Assembly (NCBI RefSeq): GCF_910592395.1
Contig: NC_088320.1
Location: 16,488,501 to 16,552,500 of the forward strand
Length of the DNA: 64,000 nt
Source: Lineus longissimus
Taxonomy: Eukaryota; Nemertea; Pilidiophora; Heteronemertea; Lineidae
Reading direction: 5' to 3'
Positions 1 through 13,140 of this stretch are shown here, one piece after another. The translations under genes and the position numbers were made by a program. Below the pieces are notes generated by a model. That model was given only the letters and a program-made list of their open reading frames with translations. It was not told where the DNA came from and made no database searches. Each line of letters starts with the position of its first letter. Position 1 is the first letter of the stretch.

Positions 1-62
1 CACAAGTTTTGTGGGATTTGAAGATTGTGTCAATTCAGTGGAATCCTCCTTTAAACTTGTAA

Positions 63-274
63 TCACACAGCTAAGAATAAAGAGTAAAATTTCTTAACCA
101 ATTGAATTTTCAACCACAATTTTAGATGGATATCTGGCACGGAGTCTGAATCTGGCTCTACTCGATCTGTGAAATACACAACAAGTCCCCCAACATTTTC
201 TGATGGAGCCATCCTGCATAATTTCGCCTTGCGACTGACTGAAGAAGAATCAGAACATCTCTCCAAAACCATTT
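63..274 (-). other. possible further exon of the unidentified minus-strand gene
   Basis: On the minus strand a pyrimidine-containing acceptor (TGTTTCCCAG) at 275-284 opens a frame that runs to 63. The entry phase (two bases complete a codon) matches the exit phase of the exon at 3834-3995. The peptide starts MVLERCSDSSS and has acidic and hydrophobic stretches, but I do not recognise it. No strong donor is obvious (GTAGAG and GTTAAG are possible). This is a weak candidate and could be chance. Confidence 0.15.
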
Positions 275-700
275 CTGGGAAACACTTTCAGCGAGAACTC
301 CTTTCTTACCAAGTCCTGTGATCTGAAATCATTTTAATTCACCAAGCACGCCGATGCCATTGTTTTTGTGGACACCCACAGCGATGAAGTAAGACCACTT
401 GTGACATGTGACAACATTGACAGAGACAAAACTGTCGGTTCATGTGAATTTCGCATGATCAGTTTTTAGCCTACATTTTTACCACCATCAAAATGTACTT
501 CATTATTTCCAGCTCCAAAAGGAACATAGTTAGCTAGAAATGGTCCTCTAGACTCATGATTAGGTCAGAAACTTGTAGTAGAATTCCATAGTTATGACTC
601 TTGCAGCAGATTGGACCATTTCAGATACCGACTGAGGCACAGGAAATAAAGGGGCATATTGAGCATTGCATATATTCCTTTATTGAGAAGTTGAGATTTA

Positions 701-890
701 CAATGGAACCTCCCTTTGCGGACACCTCTCTATTGAGGACAACCTCTCTATCAACAAAATGATTAAGGACACTTGGTTTGGTCCCAAATTGATTGTTTCC
801 ATTCAATTTGACCTCTCTAATCAGGACACCTCTCTATTATGGACAGCACTTGTCAGTCGCGAGGGTGTCCTTAATAGAGAGGTTTTACTG
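701..890. mobile_element. MITE, CAGTRGAACCTC family, copy 1
   Basis: A 190-bp non-coding element with inverted termini (CAATGGAACCTCCC at the left; AGAGGTTTTACTG at the right) flanked by TA on both sides. The interior holds repeated phrases such as CTCTCTATTAAGGACA and TTTGGTCCCAAATTG that recur in all copies. TA duplications and CAGT-type tips fit Tc1/mariner-pogo derived MITEs. No coding capacity is visible. Confidence 0.85.
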
Positions 891-1129
891 TATATCTGAT
901 TCACAAACAAGTCAATCCAGCAGGAATGTAAGTTATGCAATATCAACCTGATTATGTTAACATTGATCAAGATGATAATAATGGCATCCTGGTTACTAAA
1001 GGTCAACGGAAGGGACTCCGGACATGCATAGGTCATTTGGTCAACGAGAAACGATAACATCAACAACATGAACTAGATATGGCCATGAGCTTGGCTTCTT
1101 GGACAGAATGGAGGAAACATGGAGCTGAT

Positions 1130-1203
1130 TAAAAACACTGTGCTGCCATCTTCTAACAGTCAACAAAAACACAGTGCTGCCATCTTTTAACAGTCAACAA
1201 AAT
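1130..1203. repeat. two-copy 34-bp direct repeat
   Basis: The phrase CACTGTGCTGCCATCTTCTA is followed by AACAGTCAACAAAA, and a second copy follows directly with one or two changes. The short word GTGCTGCCATCT also occurs near 1433, 37290 and 49230, so it may belong to a dispersed repeat. Confidence 0.6.
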
Positions 1204-1942
1204 CTGGTAAAGTAAACATCATTTTCTCCAATAATGGGCCGCACATGCCCTGCGTGGCACCACATGTCTTAGCAGCCGGTGAGGGGCCACACAATCAAGA
1301 TAAATGACAAGTGTATATCAAAATCTTGTAACTGTAAGTTAAGAAGGGGATGACTGGCCCAGTCAGGTTCCAAACACAACACAAATCATTCATCAGATCT
1401 CTTGGTCTCCTTCAAGTACGGGGACTGTCAGGTGCTGCCATCTATACAAACATTGCCAAACCAGAGTAGAATATGACTACAATCTGGTTTATTATTTCTT
1501 GTCCTGAAACAGAACATGACTCAAACTCGAGCAAATCAATACCCAGGCGCTTTCTTCACCCAAAACCACCGGGCAGACATCAATAAGGACTGATCGATAT
1601 AATAATGTGGCGTTGGTTACCAGACACGGCGTGTGGAGATATAGATTCCTAAACCAACAGTTACAAGTGGTGGAGGAAGTGAATAGCACTTGAATACTTC
1701 ATTTAGATTCAAGAAAGTGCCAGTTGGATCATCGAGTCGAGATGTTATCAAAAACTTTCCGTCAATAGAGTTCTAGTTGCTTTAGGATTTTGAGGTCAAG
1801 CCAAAATGGCGATACCTGTGGTCAACTCTTGATATAACAAGTAATAAAGCAGGGCCTGATTGGTCAATCAGTGTTCGCAATATTCAGCCCACAAAAAAAC
1901 GTGAAACTTTAAGGAATTGTACAAATAAAATGGAAGGAATAT

Positions 1943-2440
1943 TTTGCAATATACAGTGGTATACAGTAGTCTTATGACTCATGTAGGTACAGTTTGCAAT
2001 ATACAGTGGTATACAGTAGTCTTATGTCTCATGTAGGTACAGTTTGCAATATACAGTGGTATACAGTAGTCTTATGTCTCATGTAGGTACAGTTTGCAAT
2101 ATACAGTGGTATACAGTAGTCTTATGTCTCATGTAGGTACAGTTTGTAATATACAGTGGTATACAGTAGTCTTATGTCTCATGTAGGTACAGTGGTATAC
2201 AGTAGTCTTATGTCTCATGTTGGTACAGTTTGTAATATACAGTGGTATACAGTAGTCTTATGTCTCATGTAGGTACAGTTTGTAATATACAGTGGTATAC
2301 AGTAGTCTTATGTCTCATGTAGGTACAGTTTGCAATATACAGTGGTATACAGTAGTCTTATGTCTCATGTAGGTACAGTTTGTAATATACAGTGGTATAC
2401 AGTAGTCTTATGTCTCATGTAGGTACAGTTTGTAATATTA
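1943..2440. repeat. 50-bp minisatellite, about 10 copies
   Basis: The unit begins TTTGCAATATACAGTGGTAT and ends CTCATGTAGGTACAG. Copies are nearly identical (TTTGC/TTTGT variants, one GTTGG variant), and one unit near 2190 is shortened. The unit contains GTATAC and ATACAGTGGTAT, which can pair imperfectly. Confidence 0.95.
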
Positions 2441-3833
2441 TGAGAGAACATATTGTTATGGGAGACAATTACTCTCCATTGATGTCAGAAACACTGACAA
2501 ACAACACTATCAACTCGTAATGGAGAATGCATACATTAAGGCCAAATGAATTGAATTTTCAGAATTACATCACCTTCCATCCCAATTTTCGCAAGATCAC
2601 CAAAAAATTCATATTTTTTATATTTTGATCAAAAAGTGTTTCGTCCATATGTTTTAAATTTGTCCTGGAATAGCCTTGAAACGTTCATATAAAATAAACT
2701 CTTTGGCAAAGAGATTTATCCCGATATCAACTAAAAATAAATGTTACACGGCCTAACATGAAAGTTATACTTGTTTTTGATGCAATATTTATAAGAACAG
2801 TAGCAGAGGTTGTTGACTCATATCATCACTGTAGTTGCCATGACATTTTTTTGTGATATTGTTAAGTAAGTATACCCCCAGCACAATTATAGCCTCTGCA
2901 ATGCATCAAATAGCTGGCGGTACATGTTAATGCACACATAGGCTATAATTGTATCACCTTGCCCTACTTTCCACCAAAGAGATACAGTGATGCAAAGGTC
3001 AATGTAAATCATGTCCCCCCCATCAGGCCATGACATCCTCCCTGAGAAGGGAGGGGACCAGGGTTACCATTGACTGATGCATAACTTGTACAATCCACAG
3101 ATCACTATTTGAACACATTTTGGAGGATTGTCCCGTTGAGAATGCCGGGCCCGACACTGTTAGAAGGTTCTGAGGACAGGCAGCTCGGTATGACTGGGAT
3201 TATAAGTCAGGCGCCCGCCCGACCAATAACGCTCGTGGAGAACACATCTATGATGTCTGACAACTGTTTACCTCATCATTCATGTCATTGTGTCACAATT
3301 ACATGTAATTTCTCAAGGCATTTCCGCTAGCAAGCATACAGGGAGACAGAGTCCAAGGTTTATGCCAATAGGTACAACATGAAAGGTCACAAACATGAAG
3401 AGCTATTGAGTGTTTATACCTGAACTCAGGGTCACAGCTGGAGGGTGGGTAGGGGTAACAGATGCCCCCCCCCCCCCCCCAGGTTCATCAAACACATGCT
3501 TTTCATCCAGATTTTGGCCGATTCTCAAACTGACAAAGCACAGAGGAGGTATTTTGCCGCCCCCCTCCCCAGGACCAACTACACATGCACAGAAAATGAA
3601 TAATTTGGGTCACTCTGCATACCAGTAGCCAAGAACATAGATGTCACTACCAGTCAGGTGGCCACAACATCATGTTGTTAGCTTGGGCTATGAAATAAAG
3701 GGGTTCACGATGGATCGAGATCAGCCCCCCCCCTCATCTTGACAGACAAGAATTGATAAGAATCTGATATTGAAACGGGCTCTGCACGCTCTCTCAAGAA
3801 GACGGGCCGGGCCGCCCAGCTGGGACTACTTAC
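2441..3833. other. no gene seen; intronic or downstream sequence
   Basis: No open frame with family resemblance or a convincing splice-bounded exon is visible. The stretch has an exact run of about 14 C near 3467-3480 and a second C run near 3726. It lies downstream of the last confidently paired exon of the unidentified minus-strand gene, so it is probably intron. Confidence 0.5.
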
Positions 3834-6800
3834 GTCGCTCATCAATCCTGTCTTGTGGCTCTGAAAAATCTGCCACATCCAGTGTGGTACTGGTGGATAA
3901 TTTCCTCAAGACACGCTTCACGAAGCTCTCCTTGGCCACATCCGGAGCATCCGGGGCTGGCAACGGTTCCAGAGCCGTCTCATACATGGTGAGGTCTACG
4001 AACACAGATTATGCAATCTTGAAATAGCAGTAGAAATGCAAATAATGGCAACAAGGCCTGCAGCACAGTGAGAATGCTCTCAGAGTAAACAAGGCGTTTT
4101 CTCCAAGTCTAAATCCAGAGTCAAATCTTCCTTTGTGTGGTAAGTTTTTTGGTCATCAACACTGCAGTGTCCTGCTCTAATAGAAGTAGTGGGTCACCTC
4201 AAAGTCTGCACCAATGAAGACGCTGGGATCCGGCACACTCCCTTCGGTGATTGGAAAGAACCAATGCGAGTAGAATGACCACAGAGAAGGTCAGAAGGAC
4301 TTAACTCCTCACGAACTGTGCGGTGAGAGCCCAACCAGGAAGTCTCACTAACGTTAAAATGTCACAAAACACTTTTACCTGGAATCGTCAAGTAGGTCAC
4401 TGTATATCCAACAGAAGAAAGTGTTCATCCACGCGGATCAAAACCAAATTATGGGATACGACACATTATCCACAACCTGTCGTGTTCCAAACAGTTATGT
4501 TCTTTGCAAACTTTGGCATCTACCATATTGTCCAGAAGTTGCAGGCCTGAACATGGTCACCAGAAACTCACCAACCAGGAATGTGACATTGCACAAAAAA
4601 ATGGAAACTTTTCACATGAAAATCTTGTCCATGGAACTGCCCTTACTTGCAAAATCTGCCTCTGAACTTGTCATTTTTCATCCGATTTCAAAAATTCAAC
4701 ACTCTACAGTCGAGCTGAGGTACATATCTTTTCGTTTCTCCAGTCAAATGAAGCTCTATAAAGAGGAAAAAACATGAATCCTCCAAAAATATGAATCCCT
4801 ACATCCCTGCACCGAACTGTCCAGCAGTATAGGCTTCCACACTCACAAATACGATTCATTGAACAAGCTCCATTCCAAATGAATGCAGCTGTAATTACAA
4901 TGTAAGTCCTAAATATTTATCAGTCGATTGAAAATTGCCTGCACAATTTGAATCCTAAGTGACCTTATTCAGGACAAAACATGACATTGTCACAAGTTTG
5001 AAAAGAACTGTTGCTAAAATGCACCTCCATGTGTTCAATATGTTGCCGACAATTGGCTAAAGTGATTGAAATGTACAGCTGAAATGTACATGTATTTGTA
5101 AACCCTAAGCCGGGTCGACCTAGTCACAACACATGGAACTCCATCAATACCTGATCGTGAAAGTTGATACGATTGTGAATGAATAAAATCTCGGCTTGGG
5201 AAAGTACGTATCCAGATACAAGGTAACGAGCTCGCCCCCTGCTGCCAGTTCCTTCAACCAAATTTAGGAATCGGTGCAAAAATGACTCAAAACGACCACA
5301 CAGTCTGTATCTGCTGACAGTTTCACAATCCACTTGCACGATTCAGAACCAGAATATTCATGACCAGCACCTCAACCGCATTGAATAACAATTCATCCAC
5401 ATGCGGTCGTGACAACTATAGTGTGATAAAACATGTTGAAGCAGACGTTTTCAGAAAAACGTGTTTTTGATAATCAAATCCAAAGAATATTGGTATCCAC
5501 TGAAACAATCTCCATCCCAGCTTCAGCCAAAGATGATTCCAAATTTCTCCAAAATATCATCGATACGAAATACTAGTTCTCATTTCCTCGAGGTCACACC
5601 TCAATCTGATCATGTCGGAAGAGCTGACACTTATGCGAGTGCCAATGTGAATCTCATACCCTCCCCTCTCAATGGATTAGACACCTTTTCATTCGAACAC
5701 CTGCTCTGTTCATTACAAACTTTCAACTGAATTTGAATTTGAACATTTCTAATTGTCACGATTGTGTACATGACTAAAAATGAATTTCAAAGATCGACAA
5801 TTTTTTTAACTGATACCAAATACTACTAATGCCAAGTTTCAGCAATTTTGCATGCATGGTAACTCCATTAAGGCAATGTTTATTTCTATTAAGCTGAGGC
5901 ACAAGAAATACGAAAATCGTCAGACATAAAGGGTCAAGATGTTGACGTATTATCAGAGGAAGCATTGGAAAGCTGTCTAGCCTTGAGGAGGGAGGGTACA
6001 AGATACAGGTTGACACTTGCATCAGCCTGGAGACAACATTATCTAGCACAGTAGGTCTAGATGTGGCATGATTCCCGCGCTTGACCAACCACAGTAGAGA
6101 TAATCAGCATCATAACCACTGCAATAAATTTGCAACACACAAAAAAGTTATAATGACTTTTCTCTGATATTTGTAGAGATGATCGGTGACCCAGTTTCAA
6201 TATGAAATTTGTCATTTCTATTTTTGTCAGACAATCCTTGTTTTTCCCACAACCAAGTACTGTGTCGACCAGTTTAAGTTAATCAAGGGCATCTTTAATT
6301 AAGTTAATAGGTAAAATTAACACCAATCAGTTAATCTGGGTGGGTTCGAGACCCAATCTGATTTTTCATTCTAGTTGGATCCCCTTTCATTCCCCAGATT
6401 CATGGGAATCCCTGGATTCATGACACACCCTGAATCCATGGGAATCCCTGGATTCACTGCAATCCCTGGATTCATGGCCTACCCTGATCCAAGGGAATCC
6501 CTTCATGCTGTGAACCCATCACCATGTGAAGAAAGACTCCCAGTATGTAAACAGGATCATCTATCAGATATATTCAATCAAATGCAAACCTAGCTTAATC
6601 TAAAATGTACTTTTGTCTCAAAACACAACTAAACGACAGTAAACTCACTCCAACACGGTCCTCATGACCTGTAAACTCACTCCAACACGGTCCTCATGAC
6701 CTGTAAACTCACTCCAACACGGTCCTCATGACCTGTAAACTCACTCCAACACGGTCCTCATGACCTGTAAACTCACTCCAACACGGTCCTCATGACCTGT

Positions 6801-9800
6801 AAACTCACTCCAACACGGTCCTCATGACCTGTAAACTCACTCCAACACGGTCCTCATGACCTGTAAACTCACTCCAACACGGTCCTCATGACCTGTAAAC
6901 TCACTCCAACACGGTCCTCATGACCTGTAAACTCACTCCAACACGGTCCTCATGACCTGTAAACTCACTCCAACACGGTCCTCATGACCTGTAAACTCAC
7001 TCCAACACGGTCCTCATGACCTGTAAACTCACTCCAACACGGTCCTCATGACCTGTAAACTCACTCCAACACGGTCCTCATGACCTGTAATCTAATGAAT
7101 GATTTGAAAATATGATAACAGATAAAGAAATGGGTAAAAGGTACTTTTTATCATTTTGATAGTCAACAACTCAAGTGTGTTTGAGAAGTCTTTTTCACCC
7201 AATAACTTTGACACCATTACTCCCTGCAGAATCACTTCCCAGCTTGCTGAGAATCAGGCATTCCAGCTTGCCAAGCTAGCCTGTCCTGGCAAAGGAAAAA
7301 GTATTTCAATAAAGTTGGAAAAGATATTGTTGGAGTCTTTCAAGGGGACACTTTTCACCAGGGGTTCTCAAAATATCAAGGGGGAGTATTTTGAAAACCA
7401 CTGGTTTCATAAGGATGAGTATATATATTTCCACCCACCTGGATGAATCTGAAATGTATTAGGGTGGTGTTGTACAATTTAGCCACTGCCTGCGAGCTTT
7501 CATGTGTACTGTATTCTAAACTGTAGGGGCTATAAATTGTACCCGGCCTTGTGCCACTTTATCTTATGAATTGTCTCAAAATGTCTGGTAACAGTCCCCA
7601 AGCAAAGATATTTAGGTTGAGGGCACTGATTACCACAAAACCATTCACCAGAAAATATTTGCAGCTTTTGACGGTTTTATGAAGTTGCATCTTTGGGTAG
7701 TTTTAATTTACCATTTTGACAAAACTGTAGAAGTAGGTTCAATTCAATCCGTCTTACTTCGTGTTTTATTTTCACAGATTTCGCTGCTGACGAAAAACGC
7801 GGAATAAACGTATGTGAAACTTCCTGGTATACAGTACGATGTTTTACGTCAACAAGCCAGATCATGTTGTTAATTGATGTCATTCAATCATTCTTAAGTG
7901 GTCAATTGACAGTTCACCTCACTAAACAGTACTGATAGCGATAATCAACAAATTATGAATTATTTGAACATCAATCGATTACCCGGAAAATATTCCACCA
8001 GGAAAATATTCCACCATAAAAATAGCACCTTCACTTTTTGGAATTTTGCCAGAGATTTTTGAGTCCCCAGCGGATTCAATAAGCTTAGCTTTTTACCCCT
8101 GTTGTTGGATTTTTGACTTGCCCCACCATAGACACTCAGGTGTAAGGGACCACAGCTCATCATCTCATCCAGCAGACTGCTCCCCTGTAGCTGTGGGTGA
8201 AGAACCAGGAATGTTACACTTGTGAGTCCCCTACAGGTTTAATACACTTTAAAACCCTGAACTCTTTTTAGCCCTAGCATAGATACTCAGATACAAGGAG
8301 CCAAACGTTCAGTCTGGCCTGACATACAGTTATATGTTGTTTTCATGGTTGCTGGGACATATTTCTGTAAAAGAGCAAAAAATTCAAGTTCCAGGAATCC
8401 CGCTGGTAAATCTGAAGAAATAAATTCCAAGTTATTATGTCACTTGGGATCAAACTCAGCCCCAAACACTGCAGTCAGCAGTGTTCATCACTGCATCTCC
8501 TCAAACCTTTCAACACAGATCGCATACTGACCTATGTACATTGTAAGCCATAATGACAAATCAATCTGATGTCTCTATTCTGAAGGATTTATTTAGTCTG
8601 ACTGCAAATCAGTGAAATTGACAACATGAAATGCAAAAAGTCACTCAAATCGAAAATTGTTAAAGCATTCTCACCCGAACGTTGACTTTGCCGGGACCTC
8701 CTTGGTGACTGTTGAATGGAAGAGCGGTGACGGGTAGGTACCCTGCTCATCAACTTCTTGGCACCAAACCTTTTGTCGGCAACAGGCAGCTCCAAAAGTT
8801 CCATCCTCCCAAGCATTTTGGCAAATTTATTGAGACGATCGAAACTATGTCTATACGCACAAGTTGCTAATCAAGGTTTGATGAATTGTATTAAGTCTAT
8901 CAACACCTTTAGTTATATAACATGTACGGGCTTGTCAAAAACAACTGGGCTTTATTTTATTACCGAGAAAGCAGAATTCAGATTTCGAATCACTGGCCTA
9001 CTTTTGGAAAACGTTATGGAAAAGATTACCTTTGAACAAACTGTGATGGTCACAAGAATGAATAAATTCTTGGTGGTACACTACTCACAGACAAACCTCT
9101 CTTTGTGGACACCTCACTTAGCAGGACACCCTCAGTATTAAGGAGAACCATTTTGGTACAAAATGAGTTGATTCTAATTTGACCTCTGTAATCAGGAAAA
9201 GGACAGCATTTGTCCGTCCCAAGATTGTACTTGATAGAGAGGTTCTACTGTTTATCAAATTCTAGAATTACATAACGTATGATAGTAGAGGTCTTGATAT
9301 GGTCTTTTTTTCATTACCAAGAAATCTGCATTCCAAATGTAAGCCAACCTGGAAAACCCATTTCTGGTGGGGTGGCATCAACACGCCCTAGTTGAAAGAT
9401 AGGCTGGCAAGTGATTATTTACCAAACTCAAGTGACCCTCATGCCTAGAGCTGTGAATCCAAACACACTTGACCTTGCCAACTTTCCAAAAAGCAGTTAA
9501 GATGCTTATCTGTCGATGTCAGGAAAATTCGCCAACATTCTGCGCGCTCACCCCAGTAGCTCTTCAACATGGTCTTCATTGAGAAAAGAGCGTCTGCGAT
9601 GAACTGATCTGTTGTTGATATTTCTCCCGATATCAAAATGATGTACAACTGCCCTTGTGTCAAAATATTATTCAGGTTTTATTCAAAAATATCTTGCAAG
9701 TCCTGAGAGAGGTGCAAACATCTCCTCATATTCAAGTGAATCAAACAAGAATCTTGTAACGTTGACATTTTTACGTTATACCACCCTCTGTTGAGCGGCA

Positions 9801-10595
9801 TAAAGTAAATAAGTGATGTGTGACATCAGAATGAGGTCATTTTGTCAACAAAGATATCCATGATCTAAGAATAACTACCAGTATGACATTTATGACTAAA
9901 AATGGACACAAGCATAGATATTGTGGTATTACACAGACAGCCCAGTAGCCTAAAGTGACCCATTACCTCCTAAGAGGAGCCCCGACCTAAAGATAATGTG
10001 CCCAGTTAGGCCTGATGCACCTCACAGTTCAGGCCTGAGGCACTTGACATCTCAATTTGACCTAAACTGTCAGTATTTGCATAGAAATTAGAATGGTCAC
10101 CTGATCATCCCTGTCCAGAAAAAGAACTTGCGTGGCCACCCGCTATTCCACAAACCGGCAAGGAAAGGGAAACGTCACACCCAAGTCCCAGGTCATAGGT
10201 CGTCAAGTCTCAGACCTCAATAATTCACCCCAAAGGTTTGACTGATATCATCTGCATTTTGTGAATGATTTTCTGACGAGTGCAACTAAAACGCAGACAC
10301 CCCTGCTTGGGAAAATATGACACTGTATGATATCCTCATCCCAATATGCAAAAGACATTATCAGAACAGAGACGCACTGACATTGCTTATACTGATGTCA
10401 CCTACCCTCGCTGCTCTCCTCCTCCAGACCCACATAATCCATGCTGCTCTTGACAGATTCCCGACAGCGCTCAAGGATTAGCCCCAGAGAAGGCGGTACT
10501 GTCTCCACCACTGGTGATTCTACCGTTGATCCTTTCAGCATGATGCTTGATTGTACAAGACCAGGAAGAGGGATTGCTCCGTAACGATAATCCAT
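3834..10595 (-). CDS. unidentified multi-exon gene, 5' part (three exons found)
   Basis: Three minus-strand exons join with matching phases. Exon A is 10595-10406: ATG in the context TCACTATGG, starting MDYRYGAIPLPG, 63 codons plus one base, then GTAGGT. Exon B is 8866-8675: acceptor GATTAG, two bases then 63 codons plus one base, then GTGAGA. It reads through FDRLNKFAKMLGRMELLEL into an S/R/Q-rich tail. Exon C is 3995-3834: acceptor TTCGTAG, starting LTMYETALEPLPAPDAP, with a basic patch (VKRVLRKLS) and donor GTAAGT. The joined product is about 181 residues so far, with the C terminus missing. A shorter exon B using an acceptor at 8844 would break the phase. I do not recognise the family. 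The composition and matched phases argue for a real protein, but intermediate exons may be missed. Confidence 0.42.
3996..6384. other. probable intron of the unidentified gene; nothing recognised
   Basis: Lies between minus-strand exons C and B. Open frames here are short, carry no recognisable motifs and are not flanked by good splice sites. A small run of GGATTCATGGGAATCCCT-like words appears at its right end. Confidence 0.45.
6385..6505. repeat. degenerate 18-24 bp tandem repeat
   Basis: Variants of GGAATCCCTGGATTCATG occur about five times with irregular spacing. The plus-strand frame through it (GIPGF-type peptides) is a by-product of the repeat. Confidence 0.6.
6639..7090. repeat. 32-bp minisatellite, 14 copies
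   Basis: The unit GTAAACTCACTCCAACACGG plus TCCTCATGACCT repeats head to tail without visible divergence, so the array is recent or homogenised. It lies in the intron between exons B and C of the minus-strand unknown gene. Confidence 0.97.
7091..8674. other. no gene seen; intronic
   Basis: Contains a weak tRNA-like segment on the minus strand near 8440-8510 (GATGCAGTGATGAACACT followed by GAGTTTGATCCCAA, resembling A and B boxes). It is too degraded to call a SINE with confidence. No coding exon is supported. Confidence 0.4.
9088..9252. mobile_element. MITE, CAGTRGAACCTC family, decayed copy
   Basis: Begins near CACAGACAAACCTCTC and ends GATAGAGAGGTTCTACTG. Internal phrases GTGGACACCTC and AGGACACC match the other copies, but the left tip is damaged. 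Confidence 0.7.
9254..10405. other. probable intron of the unidentified gene
   Basis: Between exons A and B. A minus-strand open frame at 9445-9663 is present, but its possible splice phases do not fit the flanking exons. Otherwise nothing is recognised. Confidence 0.4.
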
Positions 10596-11999
10596 AGTGA
10601 GCTCACCAGGAAAACAATCACTTCAAAAACTGAATCAATTCGAAAAAACAGTTATCGAATTGTTTCTGTTAAATCGTAGAAGCTTAAAATCCCAGAAGTT
10701 TCAATCAAGATCTTTAGATTTTTCTCGGAACGTATTTTTTGTTGCCTAAAACTTTCGGTGGTTTATACAAAGTTCATGCGATTGAGAACAGCCAGTATTT
10801 TGAACAACATGTAAGTATTTTCTCTTCCAGGTCTATTCTGAAGTATAATTCCCTCTTTTCAGTCATATCAGCAGTTCATGAGAGGTAGTATCTATCTCCC
10901 TAATTCAGTGCTGGTCAATTGAAGTTCCTCAGTCAGTGAGATAAAACGTGATGATCATTGGCTGCAACGAGGTCCAAAATCCATTCAAGAACTGAAATAA
11001 TCCTTTCATCAGATAAAATATCACTGAAATAATACCTATAATCTTGTGGTTTAGTTGACTACAGTCGATCATCCAGCGATACTGGCGTTCCTCCAAAACT
11101 GATGGCAGACAAAGTTAAGTTGTGATAATCCTTGATAAAGTAGTGATCACCATTCTCACTTCAGTCCTAAATCCCTCCAAGCGCAGAGTTATTCCTGTAC
11201 TCCCGCCCTACAGTGAAATCAGAACATTTCACTGTTAAAATATCCCAACAATCTTGTGGTTGTACTTTTCCAATCGTTGATTCATCTAGCGATACTGGGA
11301 AAGTGTTCCTGCTCAGCTGACGGCAGACAAAGGTATAAGAACTAGTCTCGTCAGGTGAACCAGGTAGAAATAACGAAACTCCTACTCCTACACAATGCAA
11401 CTAAAGTTAAACCTTCCTTATTAAACACACAGGTTTTGGTCCCGAATTGCTTGTTTTCATTGAATTTGAGCTATCTCATCTGGACATTTAAGGGTTAAGA
11501 ACGGTGGAGCTGAAATTTATATTCAATACTTAGTCACGCAATTGGAAATTTTCAAATTCTATTACAAACTTCTAAATTTTTTAAGAAGGGCGAAGGCCTT
11601 TAAGACCCTGTATCAGACTTTCATTGCCAACCTCCTACCCAGGAGCTGATAAAACAATGAGTCACCTCTGTTTATAGAGGCAATCGCAATCAAATCAATG
11701 GGATCCAGACTGATTATCATTATTATGACCGCTGGTATCATTTGATGTAAGATTCTGAGCGATATCACAGGTTCATCAACCTCCTGCAGCCAGCAATGAT
11801 GCAACTGACTATTACTGTACAGACATCCATTTTGCTGATAAAGCATATTCCACTCATGATTGTTGATAGGTGGATTTTCATTAAAGCACAATAAATGTCA
11901 TCACAGACCTCAACCAAACAAGTTCCCAAAATAATGCATCTATAGAGGGAGTTACATGTTCTTTCACATTATGAGACATCCTGATAGGAGCACCCCCCA
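10596..11999. other. upstream region of the unidentified gene; diverged duplications
   Basis: Two related segments, about 11040-11120 and 11245-11335, share ATCTTGTGGTT, AGCGATACTGG and GGCAGACAAAG, so this is an old local duplication. A MITE fragment lies at about 11405-11490 (TTTTGGTCCCGAATTG). The stretch 11500-11610 resembles the dispersed element at 41892-42160. Confidence 0.5.
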
Positions 12000-12480
12000 T
12001 CTTTTCCATGTCATCGGGACAGTACCCTGACAGGCCTCATCCCCCTCTGCCCCATTCCTCCTCTAAAATAAGTCCCACAATGCAATTTCTGAGTATACAG
12101 TGCATCAAATGTCATCACAGAGCAGACATTAGATCCAACCAACAGGTTCTGCCTACCAGGATATCATCTTTTCCATGTCATCGGGACAGTACCCCTGACA
12201 GGCCTCATCCCCCTCTGCCCCATTCCTCCTCTAAAATGAGTCCCACAATGCAATTTCTGAGTATACAGTGCATCAAATGTCATCACAGAGCAGACATTAG
12301 ACCCAACCAACAGCTTCCTGGGATAATGCACACCCAAGGATAGACGTATTCATACGATGGGACTGGGTACCCCCCTTCCCCCTCTTCAAACGCTCCCACA
12401 CTGCACCCAATTCCCCCCAAAAGAGTCCCAAATTGCCATTTCTGAGTATTCATTGCATCAAATGTCATCACCAAGCAGAC
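12000..12480. repeat. 168-bp tandem triplication
   Basis: Two nearly identical units (about 12003-12170 and 12171-12338) share ATCTTTTCCATGTCATCGGG, CCTCATCCCCCTCTGCCCCA and GTGCATCAAATGTCATCACA. A third, diverged unit follows to about 12480. The open frames here reflect the repeat and are not gene-like. Confidence 0.85.
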
Positions 12481-12732
12481 GTCAGATCAAACGGACAGCT
12501 TCCCGAGGTAATGTATACGCCTCACTGTTGCGATGACTCATTCTCCAACTCTCAATGGGACATTTGGAGGAAACCTCAAAGTCTGTTAGTGCTCACCATC
12601 TCATCAAGGGAATAGAGCTGTTACACTGGATCACATCAATTAGCATAACGAACAAGGCAGGATAGGATGAGCAGTCATCCTAGGTCAGCACCACAACTAC
12701 TACATTTCAACATACTCTTGGTTTACCAATCT

Positions 12733-13140
12733 AAAATGGTACGTGGATTGTGGTTCGTAATCATGGGGCAGGAAAATAGAACGCAGTTACACACTGCTGA
12801 TACAAATTTGCTAAAACTTGGTACTCATAGTACAGTGGAATATCCCTTAGCGGACAACTCTCTGTTAGGGACACCCCTCCATAAAGGACCAAGTTTTGGT
12901 CCCAAATTGGTTGTTTCCATGTATTTTGACCTCTCTTATCAGGACAACTCCCTATTAAGGACAACACTTGTCAGTCCCTAGAGTGTCCTTGATAGAGAGG
13001 TTCTACTGTTCTGGTCTACACCAGAGCATTTCGGGAATTCATATAATGCGTATTTACACAATTTCAAATTTTCAAATTTTCAAATTTCAAATAATTTTCA
13101 AATTACAAATCATTTTAGGAACAGCATGCCTTTAACACGT
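12733..13140. mobile_element. older dispersed element carrying a nested MITE
   Basis: The outer parts (GGTTCGTAATCATGGGGCAG, GCAGGAAAATAGAACGCAG, then runs of TTTTCAAATTTTCAAA and AGCATGCCTTTAA) match the dispersed element at 41892-42160. The pogo-like MITE at 12833-13008 sits inside it. The outer boundaries are approximate. Confidence 0.5.
12833..13008. mobile_element. MITE, CAGTRGAACCTC family, nested copy
   Basis: Starts CAGTGGAATATCCCTTAGCG after TA and ends GAGAGGTTCTACTG. Length is 176 bp and the internal phrases are those of the family. It interrupts an older element. Confidence 0.85.

Noticed and set aside
6639-7090. 32-bp repeats considered as CRISPR-like
   Set aside because: Same reason: no spacers, perfectly contiguous units.
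9445-9663. Minus-strand frame as an exon of the unidentified gene
   Set aside because: The acceptor is poor, and possible entry and exit phases cannot connect exon A to exon B.
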